64,000 bases of DNA, from positions 26,000-89,999 of the forward strand of contig DASXMR010000016.1 in assembly GCA_036495525.1 (NCBI GenBank), written 5' to 3'. The notes beneath the pieces were generated by a model. The model was given only the letters and a program-made list of their open reading frames with translations. It ran no database searches and was not told where the DNA came from. This document shows, in pieces, positions 44,637 through 54,238 of this stretch; within the stretch, counting starts at the first letter, position 1; every line of letters starts with the position of its first letter. A program made the translations under genes and the position numbers. The stretch is from DASXMR01 sp036495525. Lineage in GTDB: Bacteria > Actinomycetota > Actinomycetes > Streptosporangiales > Streptosporangiaceae.

Positions 44637-46868
44637 GTGACCATGAGTGCTGACGAGCCGTCCGGCTCGCGCCGTCCGGCCGTCCGGCGGACCGGTGCCC
44701 GGCGGCCCGGCGGTCAGCAGGACGCCGGCGAGCGGGCTGGCCAGCAGCGGGCTGGCGGGCAGCGGGGCGGCGGGCAGCAGGCCAGCGGTGACCAGGCAGA
44801 CGCCGGCCGCCGTGCGGGCGCACAGGCTGACGCGCTGAAGTCGCGCGGCGCTGAGCTGCGGCAGGCCGCCGGGCTGCCCGGCGCCCGGCTCCGCCCGATC
44901 CTGGACGCTGCCCTCGCCGAGGTAGACGCGGCCGCCGATGCGCTGGCCAGCCAGCGCGCGCCTGGCGGGGCCAGCGGGTCAGGCGCCGCCGCGGCCGAGC
45001 GGCGCCTGCTGCACGCGGTGTTCTCGCACCTGCCTGTTCCGGTCTTCCTGGTCGGCCAGGACGGCACCATCCGCCGCGCCAACTCGGCCGCCGCGCAGCT
45101 GCTCGGCTCGGCGCCCGGCTACGCGACCGGCAGGCAGTTCGCCGCGCTGGTGAACCTGCCCGACCGGGCCAGGGTGCGGGCCGAGCTGACGGGCGCGTTC
45201 AGCAGCGCTGAGCCACGGCGGGTGAGCTGCGCAATGCTCGGCGCCGCCGGCCTGGTCGCGGCCGCTCTGACCTTCCGGCTGGCCGGCCTGCGCGGTGACT
45301 CGGATCAGCTCATCGTCACCGTGGCCGAAAGCAGCCCGGCCGCAGAGGCCGCCGGCGGCGGCCAGGAGCAGGACTCAGCAGATCAGCCCGGTCAGCTGCG
45401 GCCAGCGTCAGGAAACGGAGCGGTATCGTCCCCGCGCCGCCCGGAGCCCGGCACCGCGAAGCCGAGGCCGGCCGGACGGCAGCGCGGTCAGGCGCCGGCC
45501 GGCCAGGAGCAGGCCGGGCAGGACCAGCCGGGGCAGGCAGTGGCGGCTGGCCGGCTCCCAGCCGCTGGGCCGGCCGCCGAGCCGGCCGCCGCTGCCGACC
45601 TCGAACTGGTGCGCCAGCTATCCTGGCGGCTCGATCTGAGCGCTGGCCTGGCCCGGATGCTGCTTGAGCATGTTGCCGCCGGCGAGGCTGCGATGGTGCA
45701 GCGCTGCGCCAGGATGCTGGCCGGCGCGCTGGCGACCTTTGTCATCATCGATGTCGAAACCGGCGGGCGGCTGCAGCGCAGGTTCGTCGCCGGTCCCGAC
45801 GACCCCACGGCAGACGAGCTGGCCAGAGTCGCGGCCGACGCAAGCCCGGACCCGGACTCTGCGCCAGCGCTGGTGCACGCGTCAGCCAGCTCCCAGCTGC
45901 TCACGCACGCCGAGGACGCCAGTGCGCTCGGTGCCGCGCCGGACGGGACGCCGCTGATGGCCCTGCTGCAGGCGGCGTCGGTACTATGCGTGCCGCTGTC
46001 GGCCGGCGAGCGGGGCCACGGCGCGCTGACACTGGTACGCCAGGCTGGTGACGGTTACTTCACGATGACCGACGTCGCGGTCGCCGAGTCAGCCGGAGAG
46101 CAGCTCGCGTTCGCGATCCAGGCGGGCCGGACGTTCCGCAGGCACAGCGCGGTCGCCGACGCGTTCCGGGCCAGCCTGCTACCGCGCGAGCTGCCGCAGG
46201 CTGCGGGGGTGGAGTTCGCCGCCGCGCACATAGCGGCCAGGGACGCTGACGTCGGCGGCGACTTCTACGACGTATACGAGACCAGCGAGGGCACCGGGCT
46301 GGCTATCGGCACCGCCTGCGGCGCGGCGCGCAACGCCGTCTCGGTGACCTCGGTGGCACGCAACGCCATCCGGGCGATCGCGCGGTCCGCGCCTGACCCG
46401 GCCGGCGTGCTCCGCCGGGCCAACGATGTCCTGGTCGCCGAGAACCTGAAAGGCGAGTTCGTCACCGCGCACGCGATGACGCTCAGCTGGCACGGCAGCA
46501 CGCTGCGGGTCGCGGTCAGCAGCGCCGGGCATCCGGCGCCGACGCTCATCACCGCGGACGGTCAGGTACGCCAGCTGCGCGGCGGCGGCCAGCCGCTTGG
46601 CATCTTCGAGGATGCCGAGCCGGCGCTGCAGCGGCTGGAGCTGACCGCCGGTGACGCGCTGTTCTTCCCCAACGCCGGGCTGCTTGGCGCCCGGCACAGC
46701 GAAACCTCGTTCGGTGACCGGGTCAGCGAGGAACTCGCGGCGCTGGCCGGCCAGCCGGCTGCCGAGCTGGCCGGGGCGATGCGCCGCCGGGTGCTGGAGT
46801 TCAGCGACGACGTCCGCGACGACGTGACCATGCTCGTGCTGCGCGTGACTGAGCCGCCGGACCTGTAG
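44637..46868 (+). CDS. PAS-GAF-SpoIIE/PP2C protein with degenerate phosphatase site
   Basis: 743 aa from GTG at 44637 (GGGGA 6 nt upstream; ATG at 44643 also possible). A Gln/Gly-rich N-terminus (1-65) is followed by a PAS domain (about 120-235), a Gln/Pro-rich linker, a GAF domain (about 325-500) and a SpoIIE/RsbU-type PP2C domain (510-743). The first metal motif ADVGGDFYDV (538-545) and last DDVTMLVLRV are intact. The second, normally G-D-V-x-G-K-G, reads IGTACGAARN (Asp to Thr559), and the third, normally Y-T-D-G, reads FFPNAGLL (Asp lost at about 679). It may therefore be inactive or regulatory. It belongs to the STAS/MEDS cluster. Confidence 0.87.
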   Translation: MTMSADEPSGSRRPAVRRTGARRPGGQQDAGERAGQQRAGGQRGGGQQASGDQADAGRRAGAQADALKSRGAELRQAAGLPGARLRPILDAALAEVDAAADALASQRAPGGASGSGAAAAERRLLHAVFSHLPVPVFLVGQDGTIRRANSAAAQLLGSAPGYATGRQFAALVNLPDRARVRAELTGAFSSAEPRRVSCAMLGAAGLVAAALTFRLAGLRGDSDQLIVTVAESSPAAEAAGGGQEQDSADQPGQLRPASGNGAVSSPRRPEPGTAKPRPAGRQRGQAPAGQEQAGQDQPGQAVAAGRLPAAGPAAEPAAAADLELVRQLSWRLDLSAGLARMLLEHVAAGEAAMVQRCARMLAGALATFVIIDVETGGRLQRRFVAGPDDPTADELARVAADASPDPDSAPALVHASASSQLLTHAEDASALGAAPDGTPLMALLQAASVLCVPLSAGERGHGALTLVRQAGDGYFTMTDVAVAESAGEQLAFAIQAGRTFRRHSAVADAFRASLLPRELPQAAGVEFAAAHIAARDADVGGDFYDVYETSEGTGLAIGTACGAARNAVSVTSVARNAIRAIARSAPDPAGVLRRANDVLVAENLKGEFVTAHAMTLSWHGSTLRVAVSSAGHPAPTLITADGQVRQLRGGGQPLGIFEDAEPALQRLELTAGDALFFPNAGLLGARHSETSFGDRVSEELAALAGQPAAELAGAMRRRVLEFSDDVRDDVTMLVLRVTEPPDL

Positions 46869-46872
46869 GCCG

Positions 46873-47685
46873 GTGCCGGTCATCGTCGGAACGTCGGGCT
46901 GGCAGTACCGCGACTGGCGGGGCTGCCTCTACCCGGCCGGAGTGCCGCAGCGCAGCTGGCTGGAGTACTACGCCGGGCATTTCGCCGCGGTGGAGAACAA
47001 CGGCGCCTTCTACCGGCTGCCGCCGCGCGGGGCGTTCAGCGCCTGGCGGGATCGCACCCCGGCCGGCTTCGTGATGGCCGTCAAGGCCAGCCGGTATCTC
47101 ACCCACATCCGGCGGCTGCGCGAGCCGGCCGAGCCGGTGCGGCGGCTGCTGGATGCCGCGGCCGGCCTCGGCGACCGGCTGGGCCCGATCCTGCTGCAGC
47201 TCCCGCCGAACTTCCGCGCCGATCCGCTGGCCCTTGACGGGTGCCTGGCCGAGTTCGCCCGGCAGGCGAAGGTGGCTGGCCTGCCAGCCGGCCTGGTCCC
47301 GGTCAGGGTGGCGGTCGAGCTGCGGCACGAGTCCTGGTGGACCGGGCCGACCAGGGAAGTGCTGACCAGGCATCAGGCGGCGCTGTGCTGGGCTGACCGG
47401 CTTGGCCGGCCGCTCAGCCCGCTGTGGCGCACCGCCGACTGGGGTTACCTGCGGCTGCACGAGGGCGGGGCCAGGTCATGGCCGCGCTACGGCCAGGCTG
47501 CGCTGCGCCGGTGGGTCACCGAAGCCGCCGAGGCGTTTGCCGACAAGGCGGACTTTTTCGCGTTCTTCAATAACGACCAGAACGGTGCCGCGGTACGCGA
47601 CGCAGCGGCCTTCACGGCCATAGCCCGGCGGGCTGGCCGGACCGTTGCAGACCCGCCGCCCGGCGGGGACCCCCAAGCCCGCTGA
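46873..47685 (+). CDS. DUF72 family protein
   Basis: 270 aa from GTG at 46873, 4 nt after the phosphatase-like gene. It has the DUF72 TIM-barrel signature: GTSGWQYRDWRGCLYPAG, ENNGAFYRLPPRGAFSAWRDRTPAGFVMAVKASRYLTH (core FYRLPP and KASRYLTH), VELRHESWW and FAFFNNDQNGAAVRDA. The family is widespread and has no firmly established activity. Its close spacing implies co-transcription with the signalling cluster, but no functional link is evident. Confidence 0.9.
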   Translation: MPVIVGTSGWQYRDWRGCLYPAGVPQRSWLEYYAGHFAAVENNGAFYRLPPRGAFSAWRDRTPAGFVMAVKASRYLTHIRRLREPAEPVRRLLDAAAGLGDRLGPILLQLPPNFRADPLALDGCLAEFARQAKVAGLPAGLVPVRVAVELRHESWWTGPTREVLTRHQAALCWADRLGRPLSPLWRTADWGYLRLHEGGARSWPRYGQAALRRWVTEAAEAFADKADFFAFFNNDQNGAAVRDAAAFTAIARRAGRTVADPPPGGDPQAR

Positions 47686-47786
47686 CGCCCGGCTGCAACC
47701 CCCCGCAGCCCGCTGACGTCCCCGGCGGGCGTGGTGTTTCGTCAGCGCCGCTGATAGTGGACGCCGAGCGCTGTCGTGGCCGGGTG

Positions 47787-50700
47787 TTACCTGGCGCGCA
47801 ATCGCAGCCCGCGCGGCGTCGGCCGGAAGCCGGCCGCCTCAAGGGCGCGAGCCAGCGGTGACTCGTACACCGTCTCGCCGTCGGCGCGCTCGACCGTGAG
47901 CCTGCCGAGCGCTCCGGCTTGCACGGCGCCGGCCAGCGCGCGGGCGGCCGGCTCCAGCGCCGCCGGGTCGCTGCTCCAGGACAGCAGCGTCTTACCGCCG
48001 CGCTCCAGGTAGAGCACGAGGTCACCGTCGGCGAGGACGACCAGCGCTCCGGCCTTGCGTCCCGGCCGGTGCCCGGCGCCATGCTCGGCCGGCCGCTCAG
48101 GCCATGGCAGCGCCGCGCCATAGGCATTGGCCGGATCGGCCGCGGCGAGCACCTTCACCGCTGGGGTCCGCGCGGCGCCACGCGGTGGCCGCACCGCTCG
48201 TCCTGCGAAGCCATTGTGGCCGGCCGCGACGCCACCCGGCTCGGCATCGCTGCCTGGCCACATACGCTGGCCCGGCTCCCTTGCCTGGCCGGGCTCGGCT
48301 GACTCGCCGGGCTCTGCTCCTAGACCGGGCTCCGTCGTCAGGCCGGGCTCGGCTGCCCTGCCTGGCCTGGCCGGGGCCACCCCAGGCCCGGCGAAGGCGG
48401 GCAGGACGGCTGCCACGGAGTCGTGCTGATCTGCCTGCCGAGCTGGCCCGAGCGGGCTGGGCAGCGTTTCCCCGATCGCCCGCATCCGGTCGACCGCGCC
48501 AGGAAGCGCGAACTGCGCTGCGCCCAGGCCCTCGACGAAATAGCCGCGCCGGCACTGCCCAGCCTCCTCCATCGCCCGCAGCACCGGGTAGAGCGCGGCG
48601 AACCCGCCGGGCACCCGCTCAGCGGTCGCGGCACCGCGGATCACGATCCCGTGCCGGTCGAGCAGCGTCAGCGCGAGCGCGTGCATCCGGCGGGTCTGGT
48701 CGTGCTCGGCTGGCGGCAGTGCCGACCACCGTCCGCTGACCGTCGGCGGACCGCTGCGCGAGGGCAGCACAGCCCGCCGCGCCGCCGGACGCCGGCTAGT
48801 GGCCCGGCGGGCCGCACGCTGACTGCTGAGGGCTGGCTGGCCGGCGGCCTCAGCGGCCGGCCCGGCCGGCCGCCCGGCGGCGAGCACGGTTCGCAGCGGC
48901 GCGAGCGTGTCGTTGCTGAGCCTGCCCGACCAGAGCAGGTCCCAGATCGCGCTGGCCACCTCCTGATCGGTGATCCGGGCAGCCCGGCCAGCCGCGCCGC
49001 CGGGCCGCAGGGCGTGGTCGCCCGCCCGGCCGTGGCCAGCCGGGGTCCGGTCACCGGCACGCTGGCCGTTGCCGGCGGCTATCCGGTCGGCAGCGGCTGA
49101 CAGGCCGTCACCGGGCGGGCTGTCACCAGGCAGGCCGTTACCAGGGACGCCACTTCCAGGGACGCCGCTGCCCGAGACGCCGCTGCCGGGGACGCCAGCG
49201 CCAGGCGGGCCGCCGCCGAGCGGACCGGTCGCCATCGCGACCCGGTCAGCCAGCGCCCGGAAGAACAGCGCGCCGCCGCTGGCCAGCGCGTCGAGGATCG
49301 CCTGGTGTACCGGCGTCATGGTGATCTCGCCTGGCTCGGGGAACAGCAGCGGCGCGCTGGCGGCTGGACCGAGCACGAGCCAGCCATCGCCGCCGGGCAG
49401 CGCGCCCGCACCGGTCCACACGATCTCGCCGGCCGCGGTCAGCTCGTCGAGCAGCGCGGGCGAGTAGCCAGGCAGTCGGCCGGGCAGCACCAGCGTCTCC
49501 AGCGCTGAGGCGGGCACCGGGGTGCCAGCCAGCTGCTCGATCACGTCATACACGGCGTCCGGCCCCGGGCTGCGGCCCCTGCTTAGCTGGCCGGGGCCGG
49601 CTGCCGGCTGCGCGGCGACCTGGTGCCCTGCGTCCTGCCAGGCGGGCAGGAAGGCGGCGAGCGCCCTGGTCGGCACCGGCTCGGCTTCCTTGCGCAGCCG
49701 GGCCAGGCAGCGGCGGCGCAGCAGTCGCAGCACGCCGGCGTCGCACCACTCGGTGCCCCGCTCGCCGGGCAGGAACTCACCCTCAGCTATCCGCCCGTCG
49801 CCGGCCAGCCGGTGCAGCGCGCCGGTCATCACTGCGACGCCGAGCCCGTAGCGCGCAGCCGCAGCGGCGGCGGTGAACGGCCCGTGCGTGCGCGCGTACC
49901 GCGCGGCCAGATCGCCGAGCGGGTCGCTGACCGGCTCGGTGAAGGCAGCCGGGATGCCCGGCGGCAGTGCCACGCCGAGCGCGTCGCGCAGCCGCCCGGC
50001 GTCCTCGATCGCCGCCCAGCGCGGCTCGCCGGCCACCCGCAGCTCGATGGCCCGTCGCTGCGCGGCCAGCTCCGCCAGCCAGGTCGGTGCCACGCCCGGC
50101 TCGGCGCACCGCTGCGCTGCCTCAGCCGCGGACAGCGGGCCAGCGGTGCGGAGCAGGTCAGCGAGCCCCTCCGCGCTGCTGCACTGGCGGCTGGCCGTCA
50201 GCGACTGGAGTTCCCGCTCAGTCTCGTCGACGACCGCGGGGTCGAGTAGCTCGCGCAGGTCCGCCTGGCCAAGCAGCTCGGCGAGCAGCGCGGAATCCAG
50301 CGCCAGTGCCTGCGCCCGCCGCTCGGCCAGCGGCACGTCGCCTTCGTACATGAACGCGCCGACGTAGCGGAACAGCATCGAGCGGCCGAACGGGGAGACG
50401 GCCGGCGTCTCCACCTCCACCAGCCGGATTCGCCGGCTGGCCACCTCGCGCATGAGGCTGATCAGGCCAGGCACGTCGAACACATCCTGCAGGCACTCGC
50501 GCACTGTCTCGAGCACGATCGGGAACGTGCCGTACTGGCTGGCGACGGCGAGCAGCTGGGCGGAGCGCTGCCGCTGCTGCCACAACGGGGTGCGCCTGCC
50601 CGGCTGCCGGCGGGGCAGCAGCAGCGCCCGCGCCGCGCACTCGCGGAACCGGGAGGCGAACAGCGCGGACGAGCCAAGCTCGGCGGTGACGAGCTGCTCG

Positions 50701-53063
50701 ACCTCTGCCGGGTCGAGCAGGGCGAGCCCGGCTGGCGGCGGGTCGTCGGCGTCCGGCACCCGGATCACGATGCCGTCATCGGTGTGCAGTGCCTGCACGT
50801 TCATGCCGCCGTAGCGCTCACGCAGCCGGGCGGCGATCGCCAGTGCCCATGGCGCGTGCACCTGCGCTCCGAACGGGCTGTGCAGCACCAGCCGCCAGTC
50901 GCCGAGCTCGTCCCTGAACCGCTCAAGCACCAGGGTGCGGTCGTCAGGCAGGTACCCGGTGGCCTCTCGCTGCGAGGTCAGGTAGGTGAGCAGGTTCGAC
51001 GCGGCCAGCTCGTCAAGCCCGTCGGCGCGCAGCCTGGCCATCGCTTCCTGCTGGCTGGCGGCGCCCAGCTCCCGGCAGTACTGCCCGATCGCCGCGCCCA
51101 GCTCGGCCGGCCGGCCGGGCGCGTCGCCGCGCCAGAATGGCAGCCTGCCTGGCTGGCCAGGCGCCGGGGAGACCAGCACCTGGTCGGCGGTGATGTCCTC
51201 GATCCGCCATGAGCTGGCGCCGAGCACGAAGACGTCACCCACCCGCGACTCGTAAACCATCTCCTCGTCGAGCTCGCCGACCCGGCGGGAATGCCGGCCA
51301 GTCTGGTCCCGCTGGCCGCCAGCCAGGAACACGCCGAACAGGCCCCGGTCGGGGATTGTCCCGCCGCTGGTGACCGCCATTCGCTGGGCACCTGGCCGGC
51401 CGTGCAGCGTCCCGCTCACCCGGTCCCAGACCAGCCGCGGCCGCAGGCCGGCGAAGTCCTCGCTTGGATAACGGCCGGCCAGCATGTCGAGGACCGCTTC
51501 GAGCACCGGCCTGGTCAGGGTGCGGAACGGGGCAGCGCCGCGGGTGAGCTGCTCCAGCTCGCTGACTGGCCAGTCGTCCATGGCGACCATCGCCACGATC
51601 TGCTGCGCGAGCACGTCCAGCGGATTGCGCGGCATGCGCAGTTCCTCGATCAGCCCGTCCCGCATCCGGCCGGCCGCCACCGCCGCCTGGACCAGGTCGC
51701 CCTGGTACTTGGGGAAGATCACGCCGCGGGAGATGTCGCCGACGTTATGCCCGGCGCGGCCGGTCCGCTGCAGCCCGCTGGCCACCGACGGCGGCGACTC
51801 GACCTGGATGACAAGGTCCACGGCGCCCATGTCGATGCCGAGCTCCAGGCTGGAGGTGGCGACGACGGCCGGCAGCCGGCCTTCCTTGAGGGCTTCCTCG
51901 ATCTGGCTGCGTTCCTGTCGCGATACAGAGCCGTGATGTGCCCTGGCCACCTCGGCCGGCGTCCCGGCAGCGGCACCGGCCTGCGCCATGACCTGGGCCG
52001 GCCCGAGGACCTGCCCGTCCGGGGCTGGCTCGGCTGGCGCGGACCAGATGTCGTCCAGCAATCCGGCCCGCTCCTTGGCCCGCTCGGCGGCCAGCTCGTT
52101 GAGCCGCGCGCAGAGCCGCTCGGCGAGTCGCCGCGAGTTGGCGAAGACGATCGTGGACCGGTGCGCCGAGATGAGGTCGAGCACGCGCTCCTCGACGTGC
52201 GGCCAGATCGAGTGCGCTCGCGCCGGACCGGCGGCAGTTCCGGTGCCGTCCCCGGCCGGGCCGCCAGCCGCGACCTGCAAGTCGGCCATGTCCTCGACCG
52301 GGACGACGATCTTCAGCTCGAGTCTCTTGCTGCTGGGCGGCTGGACGATGGTCACCGGCATGGCGCCGCCCAGGAACGCCGCGACTTCCTCGGGCGGGCG
52401 GACCGTGGCCGACAGGCCGATCCGCTGGGCCGGCTGCTCGCCGGCCGCGCGGCGCAGCGCGTCCAGCCGCTCAAGCGATAGCGCGAGGTGCGCGCCGCGC
52501 TTGCCGCCGGCCAGCGCGTGCACCTCGTCAACGATCACCGTCTCGACGCCACGCAGTCCCTCCCGCGCCTGGGAGGTGAGCAGCAGGAACAGCGACTCCG
52601 GCGTGGTGATCAGGATGTCCGGCGGCTTGCCAGCCAGCTTGCGCCGCTCATCGGCGGCCGTGTCGCCGGTGCGCACGCCGACCCTGACATCCGGCTCTGG
52701 CAGGCCGAGCCCGCTGGCCGCCTGGCCGATCCCGGTCAGCGGCGAGCGGAGGTTGCGCTCGATGTCCACGGCCAGCGCCTTGAGCGGCGATACGTACAGC
52801 ACCCGGCAGCGCCGCAGCGGCTCGGCCGGCGGGGGCTCGCTGATCAGCTTGTCGATGGCCCACAGGAACGCGGCCAGGGTCTTGCCCGAGCCGGTCGGCG
52901 CTACCACCAGGGTGCTGTCGCCCTGCCCGATCGATTCCCACGCCTGCGACTGGGCTGGTGTCGGCTCGGCGAACGCAGCCGTGAACCAGGCCCTGGTCGC
53001 CGCGCTGAACCCGGCCGGCGTGCCCGGCCGGACCAGATCGCCAGGCGGCTGGCTGGCAGTCAT
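47787..53063 (-). CDS. lhr: Lhr-type ATP-dependent DNA helicase, very long
   Basis: 1758 aa; ATG at 53063 with AGGA 8 nt upstream. Superfamily 2 motifs: Q-motif region FAEPTPAQSQAW, motif I APTGSGKT, Ia VLYVSPLKALAVDIERNL, DEVH box IVDEVHALAG, III GLSATV, V VATSSLELGIDMGAVDLVIQ and VI QRTGRAGHN. The rest carries the winged helix and large C-terminal Lhr region. Lhr is a 3'-to-5' translocating DNA-repair helicase induced by damage in mycobacteria. Two low-complexity inserts, a GVPGSGVxGSG run (about 49119-49212) and PGxxxEPGxxAEPG repeats (about 48240-48370), explain a length above the usual 1500 residues. Confidence 0.93.
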   Translation of the reverse strand: MTASQPPGDLVRPGTPAGFSAATRAWFTAAFAEPTPAQSQAWESIGQGDSTLVVAPTGSGKTLAAFLWAIDKLISEPPPAEPLRRCRVLYVSPLKALAVDIERNLRSPLTGIGQAASGLGLPEPDVRVGVRTGDTAADERRKLAGKPPDILITTPESLFLLLTSQAREGLRGVETVIVDEVHALAGGKRGAHLALSLERLDALRRAAGEQPAQRIGLSATVRPPEEVAAFLGGAMPVTIVQPPSSKRLELKIVVPVEDMADLQVAAGGPAGDGTGTAAGPARAHSIWPHVEERVLDLISAHRSTIVFANSRRLAERLCARLNELAAERAKERAGLLDDIWSAPAEPAPDGQVLGPAQVMAQAGAAAGTPAEVARAHHGSVSRQERSQIEEALKEGRLPAVVATSSLELGIDMGAVDLVIQVESPPSVASGLQRTGRAGHNVGDISRGVIFPKYQGDLVQAAVAAGRMRDGLIEELRMPRNPLDVLAQQIVAMVAMDDWPVSELEQLTRGAAPFRTLTRPVLEAVLDMLAGRYPSEDFAGLRPRLVWDRVSGTLHGRPGAQRMAVTSGGTIPDRGLFGVFLAGGQRDQTGRHSRRVGELDEEMVYESRVGDVFVLGASSWRIEDITADQVLVSPAPGQPGRLPFWRGDAPGRPAELGAAIGQYCRELGAASQQEAMARLRADGLDELAASNLLTYLTSQREATGYLPDDRTLVLERFRDELGDWRLVLHSPFGAQVHAPWALAIAARLRERYGGMNVQALHTDDGIVIRVPDADDPPPAGLALLDPAEVEQLVTAELGSSALFASRFRECAARALLLPRRQPGRRTPLWQQRQRSAQLLAVASQYGTFPIVLETVRECLQDVFDVPGLISLMREVASRRIRLVEVETPAVSPFGRSMLFRYVGAFMYEGDVPLAERRAQALALDSALLAELLGQADLRELLDPAVVDETERELQSLTASRQCSSAEGLADLLRTAGPLSAAEAAQRCAEPGVAPTWLAELAAQRRAIELRVAGEPRWAAIEDAGRLRDALGVALPPGIPAAFTEPVSDPLGDLAARYARTHGPFTAAAAAARYGLGVAVMTGALHRLAGDGRIAEGEFLPGERGTEWCDAGVLRLLRRRCLARLRKEAEPVPTRALAAFLPAWQDAGHQVAAQPAAGPGQLSRGRSPGPDAVYDVIEQLAGTPVPASALETLVLPGRLPGYSPALLDELTAAGEIVWTGAGALPGGDGWLVLGPAASAPLLFPEPGEITMTPVHQAILDALASGGALFFRALADRVAMATGPLGGGPPGAGVPGSGVSGSGVPGSGVPGNGLPGDSPPGDGLSAAADRIAAGNGQRAGDRTPAGHGRAGDHALRPGGAAGRAARITDQEVASAIWDLLWSGRLSNDTLAPLRTVLAAGRPAGPAAEAAGQPALSSQRAARRATSRRPAARRAVLPSRSGPPTVSGRWSALPPAEHDQTRRMHALALTLLDRHGIVIRGAATAERVPGGFAALYPVLRAMEEAGQCRRGYFVEGLGAAQFALPGAVDRMRAIGETLPSPLGPARQADQHDSVAAVLPAFAGPGVAPARPGRAAEPGLTTEPGLGAEPGESAEPGQAREPGQRMWPGSDAEPGGVAAGHNGFAGRAVRPPRGAARTPAVKVLAAADPANAYGAALPWPERPAEHGAGHRPGRKAGALVVLADGDLVLYLERGGKTLLSWSSDPAALEPAARALAGAVQAGALGRLTVERADGETVYESPLARALEAAGFRPTPRGLRLRAR

Positions 53064-53100
53064 CCGCCCATCCTGCCCGCTGCCGCCGACATTCGCCTGG

Positions 53101-54075
53101 TCAGCTGTCAGGCCAGCCAGCCGCGGCGTGCGGTGCCCGCTTGCGCAGGTCGTCGCTGACCTCACGGCCGAGCCGCCGGGTCTCGTGCCGGTTGATGAGC
53201 GCGCTGGCTACCGCGCCGGTCAGCAGCGGGCCGAGCGAGAACGCGCTCTCGCCGGTCCTGGCCGCCAGCCGCCGTTGCAGCCGCCGGTAGAGCGGCGAGC
53301 CCACCGCCAGCACCACCCCGGCCGGCGTCACGCCAACACCGCGGCGGTTCGCCCAGGCCCCTGTGTACGCGGTCATCCGTTCCACCACTGAGCCGGGCGC
53401 GCCCTGCCCGTACACCTCATGCAGCTCGGCGACGAGCTTGATCTCGATGGCCACCACCGTCAGCGTCTCGGCCGCCATCTCGGCCGGGACGCCGGGCAGG
53501 AACGGCAGCACCGCCCAGGTGCCGACCGCGGCGCCGACGGTCGCCGACGTCCTCGCCGCGCCGCCGATCAGCGTCTGGGCCAGCTCATCGGGTGTCTGGC
53601 CGGGGAACTGACGGCGCAGGGCCGCCTGGTCCCGCACGGGCAGCCGCGGCGCCACGGCCAGTACCTGATCGGTGAGCCGCCCGGCGCTGTAGCGCACCCC
53701 GCGTGCCGCCGCCTGGGCGCCGTGCCCGGCGGCTCGCACACCCTGGCCGGCTACCTTCGCGCCCTGCCCGGCTACCTTGCCGCCGTGCTCGCTGAGCTGG
53801 CCTGCGATCGCGCGCAGCCGCAGCCTGACCGTCGCGACCTGCCGCCTGCGCGCCAGCGCGGTCAGCGGATCGGTCAGCCGCTGCCGGAATTTCCGGTCCT
53901 GCCGGGCCAGCTCCCCGACTAGCTCGGCGGTGCTGGTCGCTAGCTCCTGGCTGGCCGGCAGCGGTGCTTGCTGGTCCTGGCCGCCCGGCGCATCGGGTGG
54001 CGGCCGGTGATTGGCTGCTCCTGGCGAGTTGACGGCCGGGTCCGGTCGCCCTGCGCCATGCTGCGGCGGTTCCAT
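53101..54075 (-). CDS. hypothetical protein with hydrophobic core (EcsC-like)
   Basis: 324 aa from ATG at 54075 (weak ribosome site; a start further upstream is possible). It has a disordered Pro/Gly N-terminus and a helical region with three VAGQGxK/RAAGHG repeats (about 110-145). The hydrophobic part that follows (TVGAAVGTWAVLPFLPGVPAEMAAETLTVVAIEIKLVAELHEVYG, core LPFLPGVPAEMAAETLTVVA) resembles EcsC-family membrane-associated proteins. It ends 37 nt before the helicase start and may be co-transcribed. Function unknown. Confidence 0.7.
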   Translation of the reverse strand: MEPPQHGAGRPDPAVNSPGAANHRPPPDAPGGQDQQAPLPASQELATSTAELVGELARQDRKFRQRLTDPLTALARRRQVATVRLRLRAIAGQLSEHGGKVAGQGAKVAGQGVRAAGHGAQAAARGVRYSAGRLTDQVLAVAPRLPVRDQAALRRQFPGQTPDELAQTLIGGAARTSATVGAAVGTWAVLPFLPGVPAEMAAETLTVVAIEIKLVAELHEVYGQGAPGSVVERMTAYTGAWANRRGVGVTPAGVVLAVGSPLYRRLQRRLAARTGESAFSLGPLLTGAVASALINRHETRRLGREVSDDLRKRAPHAAAGWPDS

Positions 54076-54238
54076 GGTCCCGAAGCTACCCGGCAGCATC
54101 AGATGCACTCGGCCGGCAGCCATTGCCCGAGCCCGCTGCCCTGGCAGGGCGAAGGCAGGGAACCCCGGCGCCGTGAGCGCAGCGGCCCGCCTGCTGAGTT
54201 TGGGAGCCGGGCTGTTACCTGGGCCGGGCTGATGGCGG

